From positions 310,001 to 374,000 of the forward strand of contig NZ_BMIC01000002.1 of the NCBI RefSeq assembly GCF_014641635.1: 64,000 nt of DNA. The letters are read 5' to 3'. Made by a program: the position numbers and the translations under genes. The DNA comes from Aquaticitalea lipolytica (GTDB taxonomy: Bacteria > Bacteroidota > Bacteroidia > Flavobacteriales > Flavobacteriaceae). Of the stretch, positions 8,333 through 17,636 are shown in pieces. The notes beneath the pieces are model-generated. The model made no database searches. It saw only the letters and a list, made by a program, of their open reading frames with translations, and was not told the DNA's origin. Each line of letters starts with the position of its first letter. Positions within the stretch are counted from its first letter, which is position 1.

Positions 8333-8377
8333 TTAAGTCAATGATTATGCCAAGGAATGAATACTGACAAGCTGTCA
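8333..8377 (-). promoter_or_regulatory. putative heat-shock regulatory element upstream of dnaK
   Basis: In the dnaK direction the sequence reads TGACAGCTTGTCA (8377-8365), a perfect 5-bp-arm inverted repeat, then 22 bp, then ATTGACTTAA (8342-8333), which ends 46 bp before the start codon. The same layout with the same 22-bp spacing stands before clpB, where the half-sites are CGACA/TGTCT and the 10-mer is identical. TTGG also occurs at the same place in both spacers. A consensus TAnnTTTG -7 is not obvious. It may be an alternative promoter or an activator/repressor site. Confidence 0.65.
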
Positions 8378-8431
8378 TTTTTTGTCATAAACTTTATAAT
8401 TAAAAGATAATGGATTCCTTTAAAAACCCTT

Positions 8432-8439
8432 TATATTTG
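8432..8439 (+). promoter_or_regulatory. -7 promoter element for serine deaminase
   Basis: TATATTTG matches the Bacteroidetes -7 consensus TAnnTTTG, 23 bp before the ATG at 8463. No clear -33 TTG is seen at the expected distance. The predicted transcription start near 8445 leaves a short leader. Confidence 0.5.
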
Positions 8440-8462
8440 CTTTACTAAAACGATTGAGTAAT

Positions 8463-9887
8463 ATGGAATGTATTTCTGTTTTTGATATGCTAAAGATTGG
8501 TGTTGGTCCTTCGAGTTCCCATACTTTAGGTCCTTGGAGAGCTGCTGAACGATGGATTAAAGAATTAAAAGCAAATGACAAGTTTAATAACGTTGAAAAA
8601 ATTACTGTCGATTTATATGGTTCTTTATCTTTAACAGGAAAAGGTCATGCAACAGACTATGCTGTTATGCTTGGATTATGTGGTTATGATCCTGAAACTA
8701 TTCCGACAGAAAAAATAGGTGAGATTATTGCCAATATTAAAGACTCGCACGAGCTACTGTTTAATAATGAAGTTAAACTAACTTTTAATCCAGCTACAGA
8801 TATAGTTTTTAACAAGAAATTTTTACCATTTCATTCAAATGGCATTAAATTTTCTGCAACTATTGATGACAAAAAAATTGGCTCTACCTTCTACTCTATT
8901 GGTGGCGGATTTGTTGTAAAAGAAGAACGAAAAAATGCTAAGAAAAACAAAGATATTTTTGCCAATACCTTTCCTTATCCGATTGCATTAGGAACAGAAC
9001 TTTTAGCATATTGCAAAGAACTTAATATGCCAATTTCAGATGTTGTTTTAGAAAACGAAAAATCAATTAGACCAATTGAAACTATAGATTTTGAACTCAA
9101 AAGAATTTGGAGTACCATGCTTGAGTGTATGTATATTGGCTGCCATACCGAAGGTAATCTTCCTGGTGGTTTAAATGTAAGACGACGTGCTTACGATATG
9201 CATCAAAACTTAAAAGGTGATTTGCCTTATAATTCTCCGCAAGAATGGTTAGACACAATCAGATTAACTGAGGTTAAATTTAGACAGATACTAAAATGGG
9301 TAAGCTGCTTTGCTTTGTCAGTAAATGAAGTAAATGCTTCTTTAGGTCGAGTCGTAACTGCTCCAACAAATGGAAGTGCTGGAGTAATTCCTGCTGTATT
9401 AATGTATTATATGGTGATTGAAAATCATGATGCCGATTTTGAGCATATTAAGAAATTTTTATTAGTAGCTGGTGAAATTGGTAGTATATTCAAAAAAGGA
9501 GCAACAATATCTGCAGCAATGGGTGGATGTCAAGCCGAAATTGGTGTGTCTTCTGCCATGGCTGCAGGTGCATTATGTGAGTTATTAGGTGGATCACCAG
9601 AACAAGTTTTAGTAGCTGCAGAAATTGCTATGGAACATCACCTTGGCATGACTTGTGATCCTATTGGTGGATTGGTACAAATACCATGCATTGAACGTAA
9701 TGCAATGGGAGCTATAAAAGCTATAAATGCTGCTGAATTGGCTTTAGATACTGATCCTGAAAATGTAAAAGTACCTTTGGATAAAGTAGTACAAACCATG
9801 TGGGAAACTGCAAAAGATATGAATTCTAAATATAAAGAAACCAGTGAAGGCGGCTTAGCCGTTGGTGTAAATATGGCAGATTGTTAA
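8463..9887 (+). CDS. sdaA: L-serine ammonia-lyase, iron-sulfur-dependent, single-chain
   Basis: A 474-aa [4Fe-4S] enzyme that deaminates L-serine to pyruvate and ammonia. It is the single-polypeptide form, with the beta (substrate) domain followed by the alpha (cluster) domain. Visible motifs include [20 protein letters not shown] at the N-terminus, [15 protein letters not shown], and the cluster cysteines in [34 protein letters not shown] lies nine bases upstream in frame at 8454, but the ATG at 8463 is preferred because homologues begin directly with MECISVFD-like sequence. It is followed after 4 nt by an SH3-domain protein gene. Confidence 0.95.
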   Translation: MECISVFDMLKIGVGPSSSHTLGPWRAAERWIKELKANDKFNNVEKITVDLYGSLSLTGKGHATDYAVMLGLCGYDPETIPTEKIGEIIANIKDSHELLFNNEVKLTFNPATDIVFNKKFLPFHSNGIKFSATIDDKKIGSTFYSIGGGFVVKEERKNAKKNKDIFANTFPYPIALGTELLAYCKELNMPISDVVLENEKSIRPIETIDFELKRIWSTMLECMYIGCHTEGNLPGGLNVRRRAYDMHQNLKGDLPYNSPQEWLDTIRLTEVKFRQILKWVSCFALSVNEVNASLGRVVTAPTNGSAGVIPAVLMYYMVIENHDADFEHIKKFLLVAGEIGSIFKKGATISAAMGGCQAEIGVSSAMAAGALCELLGGSPEQVLVAAEIAMEHHLGMTCDPIGGLVQIPCIERNAMGAIKAINAAELALDTDPENVKVPLDKVVQTMWETAKDMNSKYKETSEGGLAVGVNMADC

Positions 9888-9891
9888 TATT

Positions 9892-11067
9892 ATGAAATTA
9901 AAAATATTCTTATTCCTTTTTGTTTTTACTACGCTTTTATTTTCTCAAGAACAGAAGTATTTAAATAATGATACACGGTTATACACCAAAGCTAATTCAG
10001 ATTCAGAATTTATAGGCTTTTTTAAAGTAAACGCTCAAGTACAACTTATATCTAAATATAATGATAACTGGTATTTTGTTAAAGCTGACAACAATAATAC
10101 AGGTTATGTGCTCACAAAATATCTTTCTGACAAATACACATCAAATCCTACTGAAGCAGAAGACAAAGAAAACCCAATTCTAAAAGGTGATCAATATTAC
10201 GGAAACTATCATTTATTTATAAATGTAGCATCATTAAGAGCTAGAGGGTTACCTAACGCAACTGGACCTATTGTTAGCATATTAACTACTGGTGAAGCAG
10301 TACCTGTAAAATATATACCTCTTAATGAAGACGATTGGGTTTTTATTTCTAGCGGAAGGTATGTACAAAAAAAATATCTTGGAGAAAGACCTGCTTTTAG
10401 TGAATTGCTGAAACTTTTTGACAGTTTTGAAACTGACAATATTAATGACAGAAAAAAAATTGCTGAACGTCTAGTACAATTAGCTTGGAATGGCGAAACG
10501 GAGAACCTACCTCAGGCTTACAACATATATTATAATGTTGCAAAACAATTAAAAGACATTGCTTTAATTGAAGATATTGAAACTAAACTCATTTTAGTCA
10601 ATGGTTTAACAACTAAAAAACCGTATCAAGAAACAGAAGCTTTTATTGAAAATGCTGATTTTATAATTAGAGGTGTAAACGTTGAAAATCATTTTATAAA
10701 ACTTAATGAGTTAGTTAAAGTCTATGGAGAACCTACCAAAATAGATTTAATTAGTGACGAATGTGGTGTTTATTATAGTGAAACTTTCTACACGTATCCA
10801 AATATGGTTTTGTCAGTTAATAAAGAAGAAAATTTAGCAGATTTATATACTGTTTTTATTAATCCTAATAATAGTTTTAAAATTGATGATGACCATATTA
10901 TAACACATAATACTTCAGAAAGAGATTTTCTTATTAAGTATGCGCAACACATTGTTACAGGAATTGCCAATTTACATATTTATACAATCCAAACTGATTC
11001 CGGTGGTTATAATTTTACTTTTAAAAATGGAAAAATTGTAAGTATTGATTTCTATAATTTGTGTTAG
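9892..11067 (+). CDS. secreted protein with two bacterial SH3-like domains
   Basis: A 391-aa exported protein. The signal peptide is hydrophobic (KIFLFLFVFTTLLFSQEQ). Two SH3b-like modules follow: about 25-78 (TRLYTKANSDSEFIGFF ... GYVLTKYLSD) and about 107-165 (INVASLRARGLPNATGPI ... YVQKKYLGERP). SH3b domains often bind cell-wall peptides or glycans. The C-terminal 220 residues, including a helical stretch with GETENLPQAYNIYYNVAKQL, match no family I can name. It starts 4 nt after sdaA but a metabolic link is not apparent. Its 3' end overlaps the convergent NTF2-like gene by 4 bp. Confidence 0.7.
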   Translation: MKLKIFLFLFVFTTLLFSQEQKYLNNDTRLYTKANSDSEFIGFFKVNAQVQLISKYNDNWYFVKADNNNTGYVLTKYLSDKYTSNPTEAEDKENPILKGDQYYGNYHLFINVASLRARGLPNATGPIVSILTTGEAVPVKYIPLNEDDWVFISSGRYVQKKYLGERPAFSELLKLFDSFETDNINDRKKIAERLVQLAWNGETENLPQAYNIYYNVAKQLKDIALIEDIETKLILVNGLTTKKPYQETEAFIENADFIIRGVNVENHFIKLNELVKVYGEPTKIDLISDECGVYYSETFYTYPNMVLSVNKEENLADLYTVFINPNNSFKIDDDHIITHNTSERDFLIKYAQHIVTGIANLHIYTIQTDSGGYNFTFKNGKIVSIDFYNLC

Positions 11068-11522
11068 TACTCACAACCTTCTTTTCGTCTTGTGTCTATT
11101 AAATAGATAATTTTCCAGGCATCATTCATTTTAACTAATTGAAAAGAATTAACTCCACAATGGCTAAATTGGTCATTTAGCCAAAACTCATATGGCGTCC
11201 AAACATTTGCCATATTACCATCAATTTGAATATTATAGCCTAAAATCTTTTCTTCAAACGTTACTGTACTTGGAATAGAAACTATCGATTTTAGGAACTG
11301 ACTAAATTCATCAGACTTAATAATGGTATTGCCATTTTTATCTCTTCCTATAGATTGAAGAATAATGTTATCTGCAACTACTTGCTTTATAACTGTGCTA
11401 TCCTGTTTATGAAATCCTTCAAAAAAAGTTTCGATGGTTGTTCTCACATTTTCCTGTTCATTGTTTTGTGCAAGAGCTTTAAGCGAACAAAACATTAAAA
11501 TAATAATTACTGCTTTAGTCAT
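11064..11522 (-). CDS. secreted NTF2-like / SnoaL-type protein
   Basis: A 152-aa protein with a signal peptide (MTKAVIIILMFCSLKALAQ) and an NTF2-like fold. The fold is suggested by the opening helix VRTTIETFFEGFHKQDSTVIKQ, the central strands ending in VWTPYEFWLNDQFSHCG and the closing AWKIIYLIDTRR. Such small cone-shaped domains serve as enzymes or ligand binders; many flavobacterial members are uncharacterised. Function is unknown. It is convergent with the SH3 gene, with a 4-bp overlap of the two stop regions. Confidence 0.75.
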   Translation of the reverse strand: MTKAVIIILMFCSLKALAQNNEQENVRTTIETFFEGFHKQDSTVIKQVVADNIILQSIGRDKNGNTIIKSDEFSQFLKSIVSIPSTVTFEEKILGYNIQIDGNMANVWTPYEFWLNDQFSHCGVNSFQLVKMNDAWKIIYLIDTRRKEGCEY

Positions 11523-11641
11523 ACCATTAATTGTTTTTACTAATTTAATTTATAAATCTAAATTTGAATTGTATTGAGCTAAGTTTAACATTATCTACTT
11601 AATTTATTACTTTTACAATCTGGAAAACATATACTAAAAGC

Positions 11642-12460
11642 ATGTCTGTAGCAAAAAAAGAATATAAGAGAATTACTGTAAAAACATTAGTAGATATGAA
11701 AGCCAATGGAGAAAAAATCTCTATGCTTACTGCTTATGATTATACAATGGCAAAAATTGTTGATGGCGCAGGAATAGATGTTATACTTGTAGGTGATTCT
11801 GCAAGTAATGTTATGGCTGGTCACGAAACTACTTTACCAATTACTTTAGATCAAATGATTTATCATGCATCTTCTGTAGTAAGAGCAATAGACAGAGCAC
11901 TCGTTGTTGTCGATTTACCTTTTGGAAGCTACCAAAGTGACCCTAAAGAAGCCTTACGTTCTGCTATTAGAATTATGAAAGAGTCAGGTGGACATGCTGT
12001 AAAGTTAGAAGGAGGAAAAGAAGTAAAAGAGTCGATAAAGCGAATTTTAAATGCTGGAATTCCTGTTATGGGACATTTGGGATTAACTCCACAATCTATA
12101 TATAAATTTGGTACTTATACTGTAAGAGCTAAAGAAGAAGAAGAGGCTATAAAACTAAAAGAAGATGCATTAATGCTCGAAAAATCTGGTTGCTTTGCTA
12201 TTGTTTTGGAAAAAATACCTGCAAAATTAGCTCAAGAAGTTGCCGAGAGTGTTAGTATTCCTGTAATTGGAATTGGTGCTGGAAATGGTGTTGATGGACA
12301 AGTACTTGTTTTGCACGATATGATTGGTATGACTCACGAATTTCATCCACGTTTTTTACGTCGTTATATGAACTTATTTGAAGATATGACAACTGCAATT
12401 TCTCAATATGTAACAGATGTAAAATCTAAGGATTTTCCTAATGATAATGAGCAATATTAA
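11642..12460 (+). CDS. panB: 3-methyl-2-oxobutanoate hydroxymethyltransferase
   Basis: A 272-aa (beta/alpha)8 enzyme that transfers a one-carbon unit from methylenetetrahydrofolate to 2-oxoisovalerate, giving ketopantoate for pantothenate and CoA. Motifs seen are [17 protein letters not shown] (24-40), [18 protein letters not shown] with the metal-binding Asp/Asp-Glu region, [30 protein letters not shown] and [11 protein letters not shown]. Length and all core motifs are standard. The next gene, a pseudouridine synthase, follows after 22 bp. No panC or panD is in the window. Confidence 0.97.
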   Translation: MSVAKKEYKRITVKTLVDMKANGEKISMLTAYDYTMAKIVDGAGIDVILVGDSASNVMAGHETTLPITLDQMIYHASSVVRAIDRALVVVDLPFGSYQSDPKEALRSAIRIMKESGGHAVKLEGGKEVKESIKRILNAGIPVMGHLGLTPQSIYKFGTYTVRAKEEEEAIKLKEDALMLEKSGCFAIVLEKIPAKLAQEVAESVSIPVIGIGAGNGVDGQVLVLHDMIGMTHEFHPRFLRRYMNLFEDMTTAISQYVTDVKSKDFPNDNEQY

Positions 12461-12482
12461 TACAGCTTTTAGCCTATAATTT

Positions 12483-13181
12483 GTGACTAAAATATTATCT
12501 AATAAAAACAACCTTCAAGTAATATACGAAGACAATCACATTATTATTGTTAATAAACGTGCAGGAGATATTGTACAAGGTGATAAAACTGGTGATAAGC
12601 CTTTAAGCGACGTTGTTAAATTGTATATAAAAGATAAATACAATAAACCTGGTAATGTTTATTTAGGTGTTGTACATCGCTTAGACAGGCCAACGACTGG
12701 AGTTGTTATGTTTGCAAAAACCAGTAAAGCACTACCAAGACTTAATAAATTATTTTCAGAAAAAGAGGCTAAAAAAACGTATTGGGCTATTGTTAAAAAT
12801 CTACCTCCAAAAACCAAAGATACTTTAGTGCATTGGTTGAAAAAAAATCCAAAGAACAATAAGTCAACTGCATATATTAAAGAAATATCTGAAGGAAAAA
12901 AGGCTGTTTTACATTACACACACATTAAATCGTTAGATAATTATCATTTACTAGAAGTTGAATTAGAAACTGGTCGTCATCATCAAATTCGTTCGCAATT
13001 AGCCAGTATTGGTTGTCCTATAAAAGGTGATTTAAAATATGGCTTTGACAGAAGTAATCCTGATGCAAGTATACATCTACACGCAAGAGAATTAAAGTTT
13101 ATACATCCTGTTTCTAACGAAAATATTCATGTTATTGCTCCTTTACCAACAGATGCCGTTTGGGATGCTTGTGAAGATTAA
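12483..13181 (+). CDS. RluA family pseudouridine synthase
   Basis: A 232-aa RNA pseudouridine synthase. Catalytic Asp68 lies in the signature VVHRLDRPTTGVVMFAK (63-79), and ETGRHHQIRSQLASIG is the second conserved block. There is no S4 domain, so it is the short RluA/RluC type; the RNA target (tRNA or 23S rRNA) is uncertain. The start is a GTG: an in-frame TAA lies only two codons upstream (12477-12479), and no ATG occurs until residue 76, inside the domain. It is probably co-transcribed with panB. The last 4 bp overlap the convergent histidine kinase gene. Confidence 0.9.
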   Translation: MTKILSNKNNLQVIYEDNHIIIVNKRAGDIVQGDKTGDKPLSDVVKLYIKDKYNKPGNVYLGVVHRLDRPTTGVVMFAKTSKALPRLNKLFSEKEAKKTYWAIVKNLPPKTKDTLVHWLKKNPKNNKSTAYIKEISEGKKAVLHYTHIKSLDNYHLLEVELETGRHHQIRSQLASIGCPIKGDLKYGFDRSNPDASIHLHARELKFIHPVSNENIHVIAPLPTDAVWDACED

Positions 13182-13993
13182 CTTAATGGGTAATCTATAA
13201 TAATTTTTACACCTTCATAAGGTTTTGAGTACATATTAAAAGTCGCGTTGATAAGTTCTGCTCTGCTCTTCATGTTTATAAGTCCAGATCCTTTTTCAAC
13301 AGTTTCCATATTAAATCCTTTTCCATCATCAGAGGCTTCAATTACTAGCATGTTAGGCTGATAATTTAAAAATACGCTTAGGTTTTCAGCCTCAGAATAT
13401 TTTACAGAGTTTGAGAAGAACTCTTGTAAAATTCTAAAAATAATTATTTCATGCTTTTTATCATTAAATGGTACTTTGTCTCCTTTAATATGAAGCTTAG
13501 CTGAGGCAAACTTCATTCGCTTTAATCTGTTAAGCTCGTTATTAATAGACTCTTCAAAACCAATGTTTAAAATTACTTCATTGTTTAATGATTTTGAAAG
13601 TGAACGAACCTCTTTTAAACTCTCTTTTATAACATCTGAAGTAGCATCAATGCTTTCTTTAATATCACTACTAGCTTTAGCAGAAATCATATTCATTTGC
13701 ATACTAGCATAAGCTAATAATTGGCCTACATTATCATGTAGTTCCCAACCAATATGCTTAAGTGTTTGTTCTTGTATTTCGGTTTGAGTTCTAGATATTT
13801 CCTCATCAAACTCTTGTTGTTGTTTAATTTTATCTAATAACAACTTGTTTTTACGTTTCTGAAAGACAATAAAAAATACAATAACTAACGTGGTTACTAT
13901 AATTAAAACAGCTAGCATATATACCAATAAATAGCGCTCTGCAGCAGTTGAAACTGCTCGTTCTTGTAATAAAATATTCAAAAAATTAATCAT
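13178..13993 (-). CDS. membrane-bound sensor histidine kinase (HisKA_3/NarL type)
   Basis: A 271-aa kinase with one transmembrane helix at about 21-45 and no large sensory domain outside the membrane. After a short coiled region, the phosphoacceptor motif KHIGWELHDNVGQLLAY places His86 in the HisKA_3 dimerisation domain. The HATPase domain shows the N-box (ILQEFFSNSVKYSEA), G1 (ASDDGKGF) and G2 (GSGLINMKSRAEL). No response regulator gene is adjacent. It is last in a four-gene operon and overlaps the preceding multi-pass membrane gene by 8 bp, which suggests that protein supplies the signal input. Confidence 0.9.
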   Translation of the reverse strand: MINFLNILLQERAVSTAAERYLLVYMLAVLIIVTTLVIVFFIVFQKRKNKLLLDKIKQQQEFDEEISRTQTEIQEQTLKHIGWELHDNVGQLLAYASMQMNMISAKASSDIKESIDATSDVIKESLKEVRSLSKSLNNEVILNIGFEESINNELNRLKRMKFASAKLHIKGDKVPFNDKKHEIIIFRILQEFFSNSVKYSEAENLSVFLNYQPNMLVIEASDDGKGFNMETVEKGSGLINMKSRAELINATFNMYSKPYEGVKIIIDYPLS

Positions 13994-14696
13994 TTTTTAA
14001 TTCAGGTTTACAATAGATAAGTGCAAATGTAAAGGTTAAGTACATAAATACGTTTGCAAATAAAAATATTTGCCATTTTAGGAACACAAAATTCCAATCT
14101 GAAGTTGAAAAATATATTTCATAAAAAACAATAGGTGTAATAATAAGCCACCAAATAAAAATAACAGCTCCTATATAAAAATACAGCGATTTATAGAAAT
14201 TTAAAACGCTCTCTGATTTTAACATTTCTATAAAATATAATATTACACTCATTAAAATAATAATTGTTCCAAAAACATTTATAATACGCAGAGACTCATT
14301 AAAAAACGAATTATAATTTAGTGCTATACTACAAATACTAAAAAGTAAAAAAACAAACGTTGAATATTTAATAACCTTATTGCTTATCTCTTTTGAAATA
14401 ATTTTTCTAAACAAAAAAGAATAAAAGAGCACTGCTCCAATATTCCAAAAAATTGTAAACCACCAATAATTAGCTTTAATTACAGAGTTTTCTATTAAAT
14501 AACTAAGATTAAATGTTCTTAAAAACCTTGGGTAACCTCCTAGTAAATCAACAAAAAATGCATAAACTAAAAAATAAATAAAATATTTAGCAGCAGTAGT
14601 TTTATACTTCTTTAAACAAAATAAACCAATAACAGCTGCTAAAAGTTCTACTCCATAAGTAATTAAGGCATAATATTGTTTTAAAAATTCTTCCAT
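13986..14696 (-). CDS. multi-pass membrane protein, paralogue A (unknown family)
   Basis: A 236-aa protein with about seven hydrophobic helices and no signal peptide. Conserved positions shared with its upstream neighbour include FIYFLVYAFFVDLLGGYP, NYWWFT-FWN-GA, the WWLIITPIVFYEIYFST block, and the C-terminal FALIYCKPE. The two are clearly tandem duplicates. I do not recognise the family. The 8-bp overlap with the kinase gene downstream suggests a receptor-like or signal-transmitting partner of that kinase, but this is inferred from position only. Confidence 0.75.
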   Translation of the reverse strand: MEEFLKQYYALITYGVELLAAVIGLFCLKKYKTTAAKYFIYFLVYAFFVDLLGGYPRFLRTFNLSYLIENSVIKANYWWFTIFWNIGAVLFYSFLFRKIISKEISNKVIKYSTFVFLLFSICSIALNYNSFFNESLRIINVFGTIIILMSVILYFIEMLKSESVLNFYKSLYFYIGAVIFIWWLIITPIVFYEIYFSTSDWNFVFLKWQIFLFANVFMYLTFTFALIYCKPELKND

Positions 14697-14716
14697 TGTA
14701 CACCCAATTTATAATA

Positions 14717-15433
14717 TTATTTATGTTCTGGTTTACAATAAATTAGAGCAAATGCAAAGATGAGGTACATAAAAATATTAGAAAACAAATAAACATATTT
14801 TCTTAACAATAGATATCCGCTATCTGCTGTTGAAAAATAAACTTCATAAAACAATAATGGTGTGATAATTAACCACCAAATAAGTAATACTGCACTAATT
14901 ATTGAATTTAAAGATTTATAAAAAACTAGTATTTTATCACTATTTAATACTTCAACAAAGTATAAGGCTATACAATTTAAAATAACTATTGCCCCAAAAA
15001 TATTTATAAATTTTAATTGCGAATTAAAAAACGCATCAAGATCATATAAAATATAAATACAACTACTTATAAAAAAAACAAGACCTAAATACCTTATAAT
15101 TTTAATAGATATTTTTGATTTTATTATTTTTTGATAATAATAGGACATAAACAAAGCGCTACCTACATTCCAGAAGGTAGTAAACCACCAATAATTACGC
15201 TTAAAAGGTGTTGTAGAAAGCTTTTCTTTTAAAACATTAAATATATCATACTCAACAAAATAAGTAGGATAGCTACCAATAAAGTCTACAAATGCAACAT
15301 AAACTAAATAATAAATAAAAATTCTACTATCATTATTTTTAAATTTTTTAAAATAAAAAACACCAATAGCAGCAGCTAAAATTATTACAATGTCATTTAA
15401 TTGCGTTGAATAATCTATAATTAAGTCTTTCAC
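14717..15433 (-). CDS. multi-pass membrane protein, paralogue B (unknown family)
   Basis: A 238-aa seven-helix membrane protein, paralogous to the following gene at 13986-14696. Shared blocks are IYYLVYVAFVDFIGSYP, NYWWFTTFWNVGSALF, the aligned LIWWLIITPLLFYEVYFST and the ending FALIYCKPE. The N-terminal third and the loop after the second helix differ most (EYDIFNVLKEKLSTTPF here), which would fit divergence of a sensing surface. The two genes are separated by 20 bp. There is no catalytic motif and no known family was recognised. Confidence 0.75.
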   Translation of the reverse strand: MKDLIIDYSTQLNDIVIILAAAIGVFYFKKFKNNDSRIFIYYLVYVAFVDFIGSYPTYFVEYDIFNVLKEKLSTTPFKRNYWWFTTFWNVGSALFMSYYYQKIIKSKISIKIIRYLGLVFFISSCIYILYDLDAFFNSQLKFINIFGAIVILNCIALYFVEVLNSDKILVFYKSLNSIISAVLLIWWLIITPLLFYEVYFSTADSGYLLLRKYVYLFSNIFMYLIFAFALIYCKPEHK

Positions 15434-15441
15434 TGAACTAT

Positions 15442-15933
15442 TTATTGTGGATAATTAGCACTTGGAGGATTTCCTGGCTCTCCACCATTCAATCCACTAC
15501 CACCAATTACATCACCACTTTTTTGTAAAGACAAGTTAATCATACTGCCTTCAGATAAACTTTTAGTTCCTGTAGGTATAAAAAACATAGTTGTGTAACC
15601 AACAACATCGTCTTTATCAGGATGTGCTCCTAGATATACACGAACACCATCCATAGTATAACCTAAATCTTTAGCTTCGCTTTCAGCAAAATCTAAATAG
15701 GTTCTCATATCTGATAAAGAATACCATGATGAGCGATTATCTGGTCGTTTTACAATTGAGTCGCTAATTAACTGATGTCTTGAGTTAAAGGCTTCATCTA
15801 AAACCTTTGCTTCTGCTGGAGTAATAATACCTTTTGGTGGTAAATACTCTTCAATTGTTTCATTGCAGCAATAAAAATACATTGCAGCAGCACCAACAAT
15901 AATTCCCAATACTAATAATCCAAATTTTTTCAT
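15442..15933 (-). CDS. membrane-anchored hypothetical protein, first gene of the kinase operon
   Basis: A 163-aa protein with one N-terminal hydrophobic anchor (about 4-22, then CC at 22-23; not a standard lipobox). The exposed part has a helical segment beginning ITPAEAKVLDEAFNSRHQ, a compact core with MRTYLDFAESEAKDLGYTMD and VRVYLGAHPDKD, and a Gly/Pro-rich tail (GLNGGEPGNPPSANYPQ). Function is unknown. It lies 8 bp upstream of the paired membrane proteins and the kinase. A role as the periplasmic ligand-binding component is possible but purely positional. Confidence 0.65.
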   Translation of the reverse strand: MKKFGLLVLGIIVGAAAMYFYCCNETIEEYLPPKGIITPAEAKVLDEAFNSRHQLISDSIVKRPDNRSSWYSLSDMRTYLDFAESEAKDLGYTMDGVRVYLGAHPDKDDVVGYTTMFFIPTGTKSLSEGSMINLSLQKSGDVIGGSGLNGGEPGNPPSANYPQ

Positions 15934-16008
15934 GTGATTAGTTTTAAATTAATTAATTGTTTAAATATATTAAAAAGACATTCTATTTGTAGTATTTATA
16001 TTACTTTT

Positions 16009-17547
16009 CTATCCTAACCAACCTTCTCTATCCATACTTCTGTATTGAATAGCTTCACTTATATGTGAACCTTTTATAGATTCAGAACCCTCTAAATCGG
16101 CAATTGTTCTGGATACTTTTAAAATTCTATCGTAAGCTCTCGCAGAAAGATTTAAGCGCTCCATTGCTGTTTTTAGCAATTGCATTGAAGCATCATCAAG
16201 TTCACAATACTTACGTATCTGTTTGGTATTCATTTGAGCATTATAGTGTACGCTTTTAGAATCTTGAAAACGCTTAGTTTGTATAGTTCTAGCTGCTGTA
16301 ACTCTATTTCTAATTTCAACTGAAGATTCTCCTTTTCTTTTGTCAGAAAGTTTTTCAAAAGGCACTGGAGTCACTTCAATATGTATATCAATTCTATCTA
16401 GTAAAGGACCAGATATTTTACTTAAATAACGCTGCATTTCAGCTGGCGATGATGTTATTGGTGCATTAGGATCGTTAAAATATCCACCAGGACTCGGATT
16501 CATACTTGCAACCAACATAAAACTACTCGGATAGGTCACTGTAAATTTTGCTCTCGAAATAGTAACTTCTCTATCTTCTAATGGCTGACGCATTACTTCT
16601 AAAACTTCACGCTTAAACTCAGGTAATTCATCTAAAAACAAAACGCCATTATGTGATAATGAAATTTCTCCTGGCTGTGGATAACTTCCTCCACCAACAA
16701 GCGCAACATTAGATATTGTGTGATGTGGACTCCTAAAAGGTCGTTGTGCCATAAGTCCTGTGTTTTCTTTTACACGACCGACAACCGAATGTATTTTAGT
16801 AGTCTCTAAAGCTTCATGCAAAGTCATAGGTGGCAAGATTGATGGTAAACGCTTTGCCAACATGGTTTTTCCTGCTCCTGGTGGACCAATTAAAATTATA
16901 TTATGTCCTCCAGCTGCTGCAATTTCCATACAGCGTTTTATACCTTCTTGACCTTTTACATCTGCAAAATCAAATTCTGGAAAATTTAGACTTTTATTAA
17001 ACTCTTCTCTAGTATTTATAATAGTTTGCTCGAGTTTTTCGCCTTTATCAAAGTAATTAATAACTTGAGTTATATTATCAATTCCATAAACTTCCAATCC
17101 ATCAACTATTGCAGCTTCTTTAGCGTTCTGACTTGGCAAAATAAACCCTTTAAAACCTTCTTCTCTTGCCTTTACTGCTATTGGTAAAGCGCCTTTTATC
17201 GGTTGTAAATTCCCATCGAGAGACAATTCTCCCATAATTAGATATTTCTCTAAATCATCAGCTTTAATTTGCTTTGAAGCCACAAGAATTCCAACTGCTA
17301 AAGTTAAATCGTAAGCCGAACCTTCTTTACGCAAATCGGCTGGCGACATATTTATAATTATCTTTTTACCTGGAATTTTATAACCATTATTTTGAAGCGC
17401 AGCAGCTATTCTAAAATTACTTTCTTTAATAGCATTATCTGGAAGTCCTACTAAATGGTAACCAACACCTGCATCTACATTAACTTCTACAGTAATAGTT
17501 GTTGCTTCTACACCAAATACAGCGCTTCCGAATACTTTTTTGAGCAT
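16009..17547 (-). CDS. comM: YifB/ComM family Mg-chelatase-like AAA+ ATPase
   Basis: A 512-aa protein of the YifB/ComM family. The N-terminal ChlI-like subdomain contains [13 protein letters not shown] and [19 protein letters not shown]. Walker A is GPPGAGKT (221-228), Walker B is in [23 protein letters not shown], and the C-terminal lid contains [20 protein letters not shown]. In naturally competent bacteria ComM is a hexameric helicase that drives branch migration during uptake-DNA integration. The family is present in many non-competent bacteria, so competence cannot be concluded. It stands alone, divergent from the SLC13 carrier. Confidence 0.93.
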   Translation of the reverse strand: MLKKVFGSAVFGVEATTITVEVNVDAGVGYHLVGLPDNAIKESNFRIAAALQNNGYKIPGKKIIINMSPADLRKEGSAYDLTLAVGILVASKQIKADDLEKYLIMGELSLDGNLQPIKGALPIAVKAREEGFKGFILPSQNAKEAAIVDGLEVYGIDNITQVINYFDKGEKLEQTIINTREEFNKSLNFPEFDFADVKGQEGIKRCMEIAAAGGHNIILIGPPGAGKTMLAKRLPSILPPMTLHEALETTKIHSVVGRVKENTGLMAQRPFRSPHHTISNVALVGGGSYPQPGEISLSHNGVLFLDELPEFKREVLEVMRQPLEDREVTISRAKFTVTYPSSFMLVASMNPSPGGYFNDPNAPITSSPAEMQRYLSKISGPLLDRIDIHIEVTPVPFEKLSDKRKGESSVEIRNRVTAARTIQTKRFQDSKSVHYNAQMNTKQIRKYCELDDASMQLLKTAMERLNLSARAYDRILKVSRTIADLEGSESIKGSHISEAIQYRSMDREGWLG

Positions 17548-17636
17548 AAATTATTGTTTTGTTAAAAATAGCAAAAAAATACACAATCAATTACATTTAA
17601 AAATTGATTACTTTAGTTGAGTAATTCAAAATACAC

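Noticed and set aside
8287-8462. CIRCE/HrcA operator search upstream of dnaK
   Set aside because: The TTAGCACTC-N9-GAGTGCTAA pattern is absent; the observed inverted repeat is GACA-N3-TGTC.
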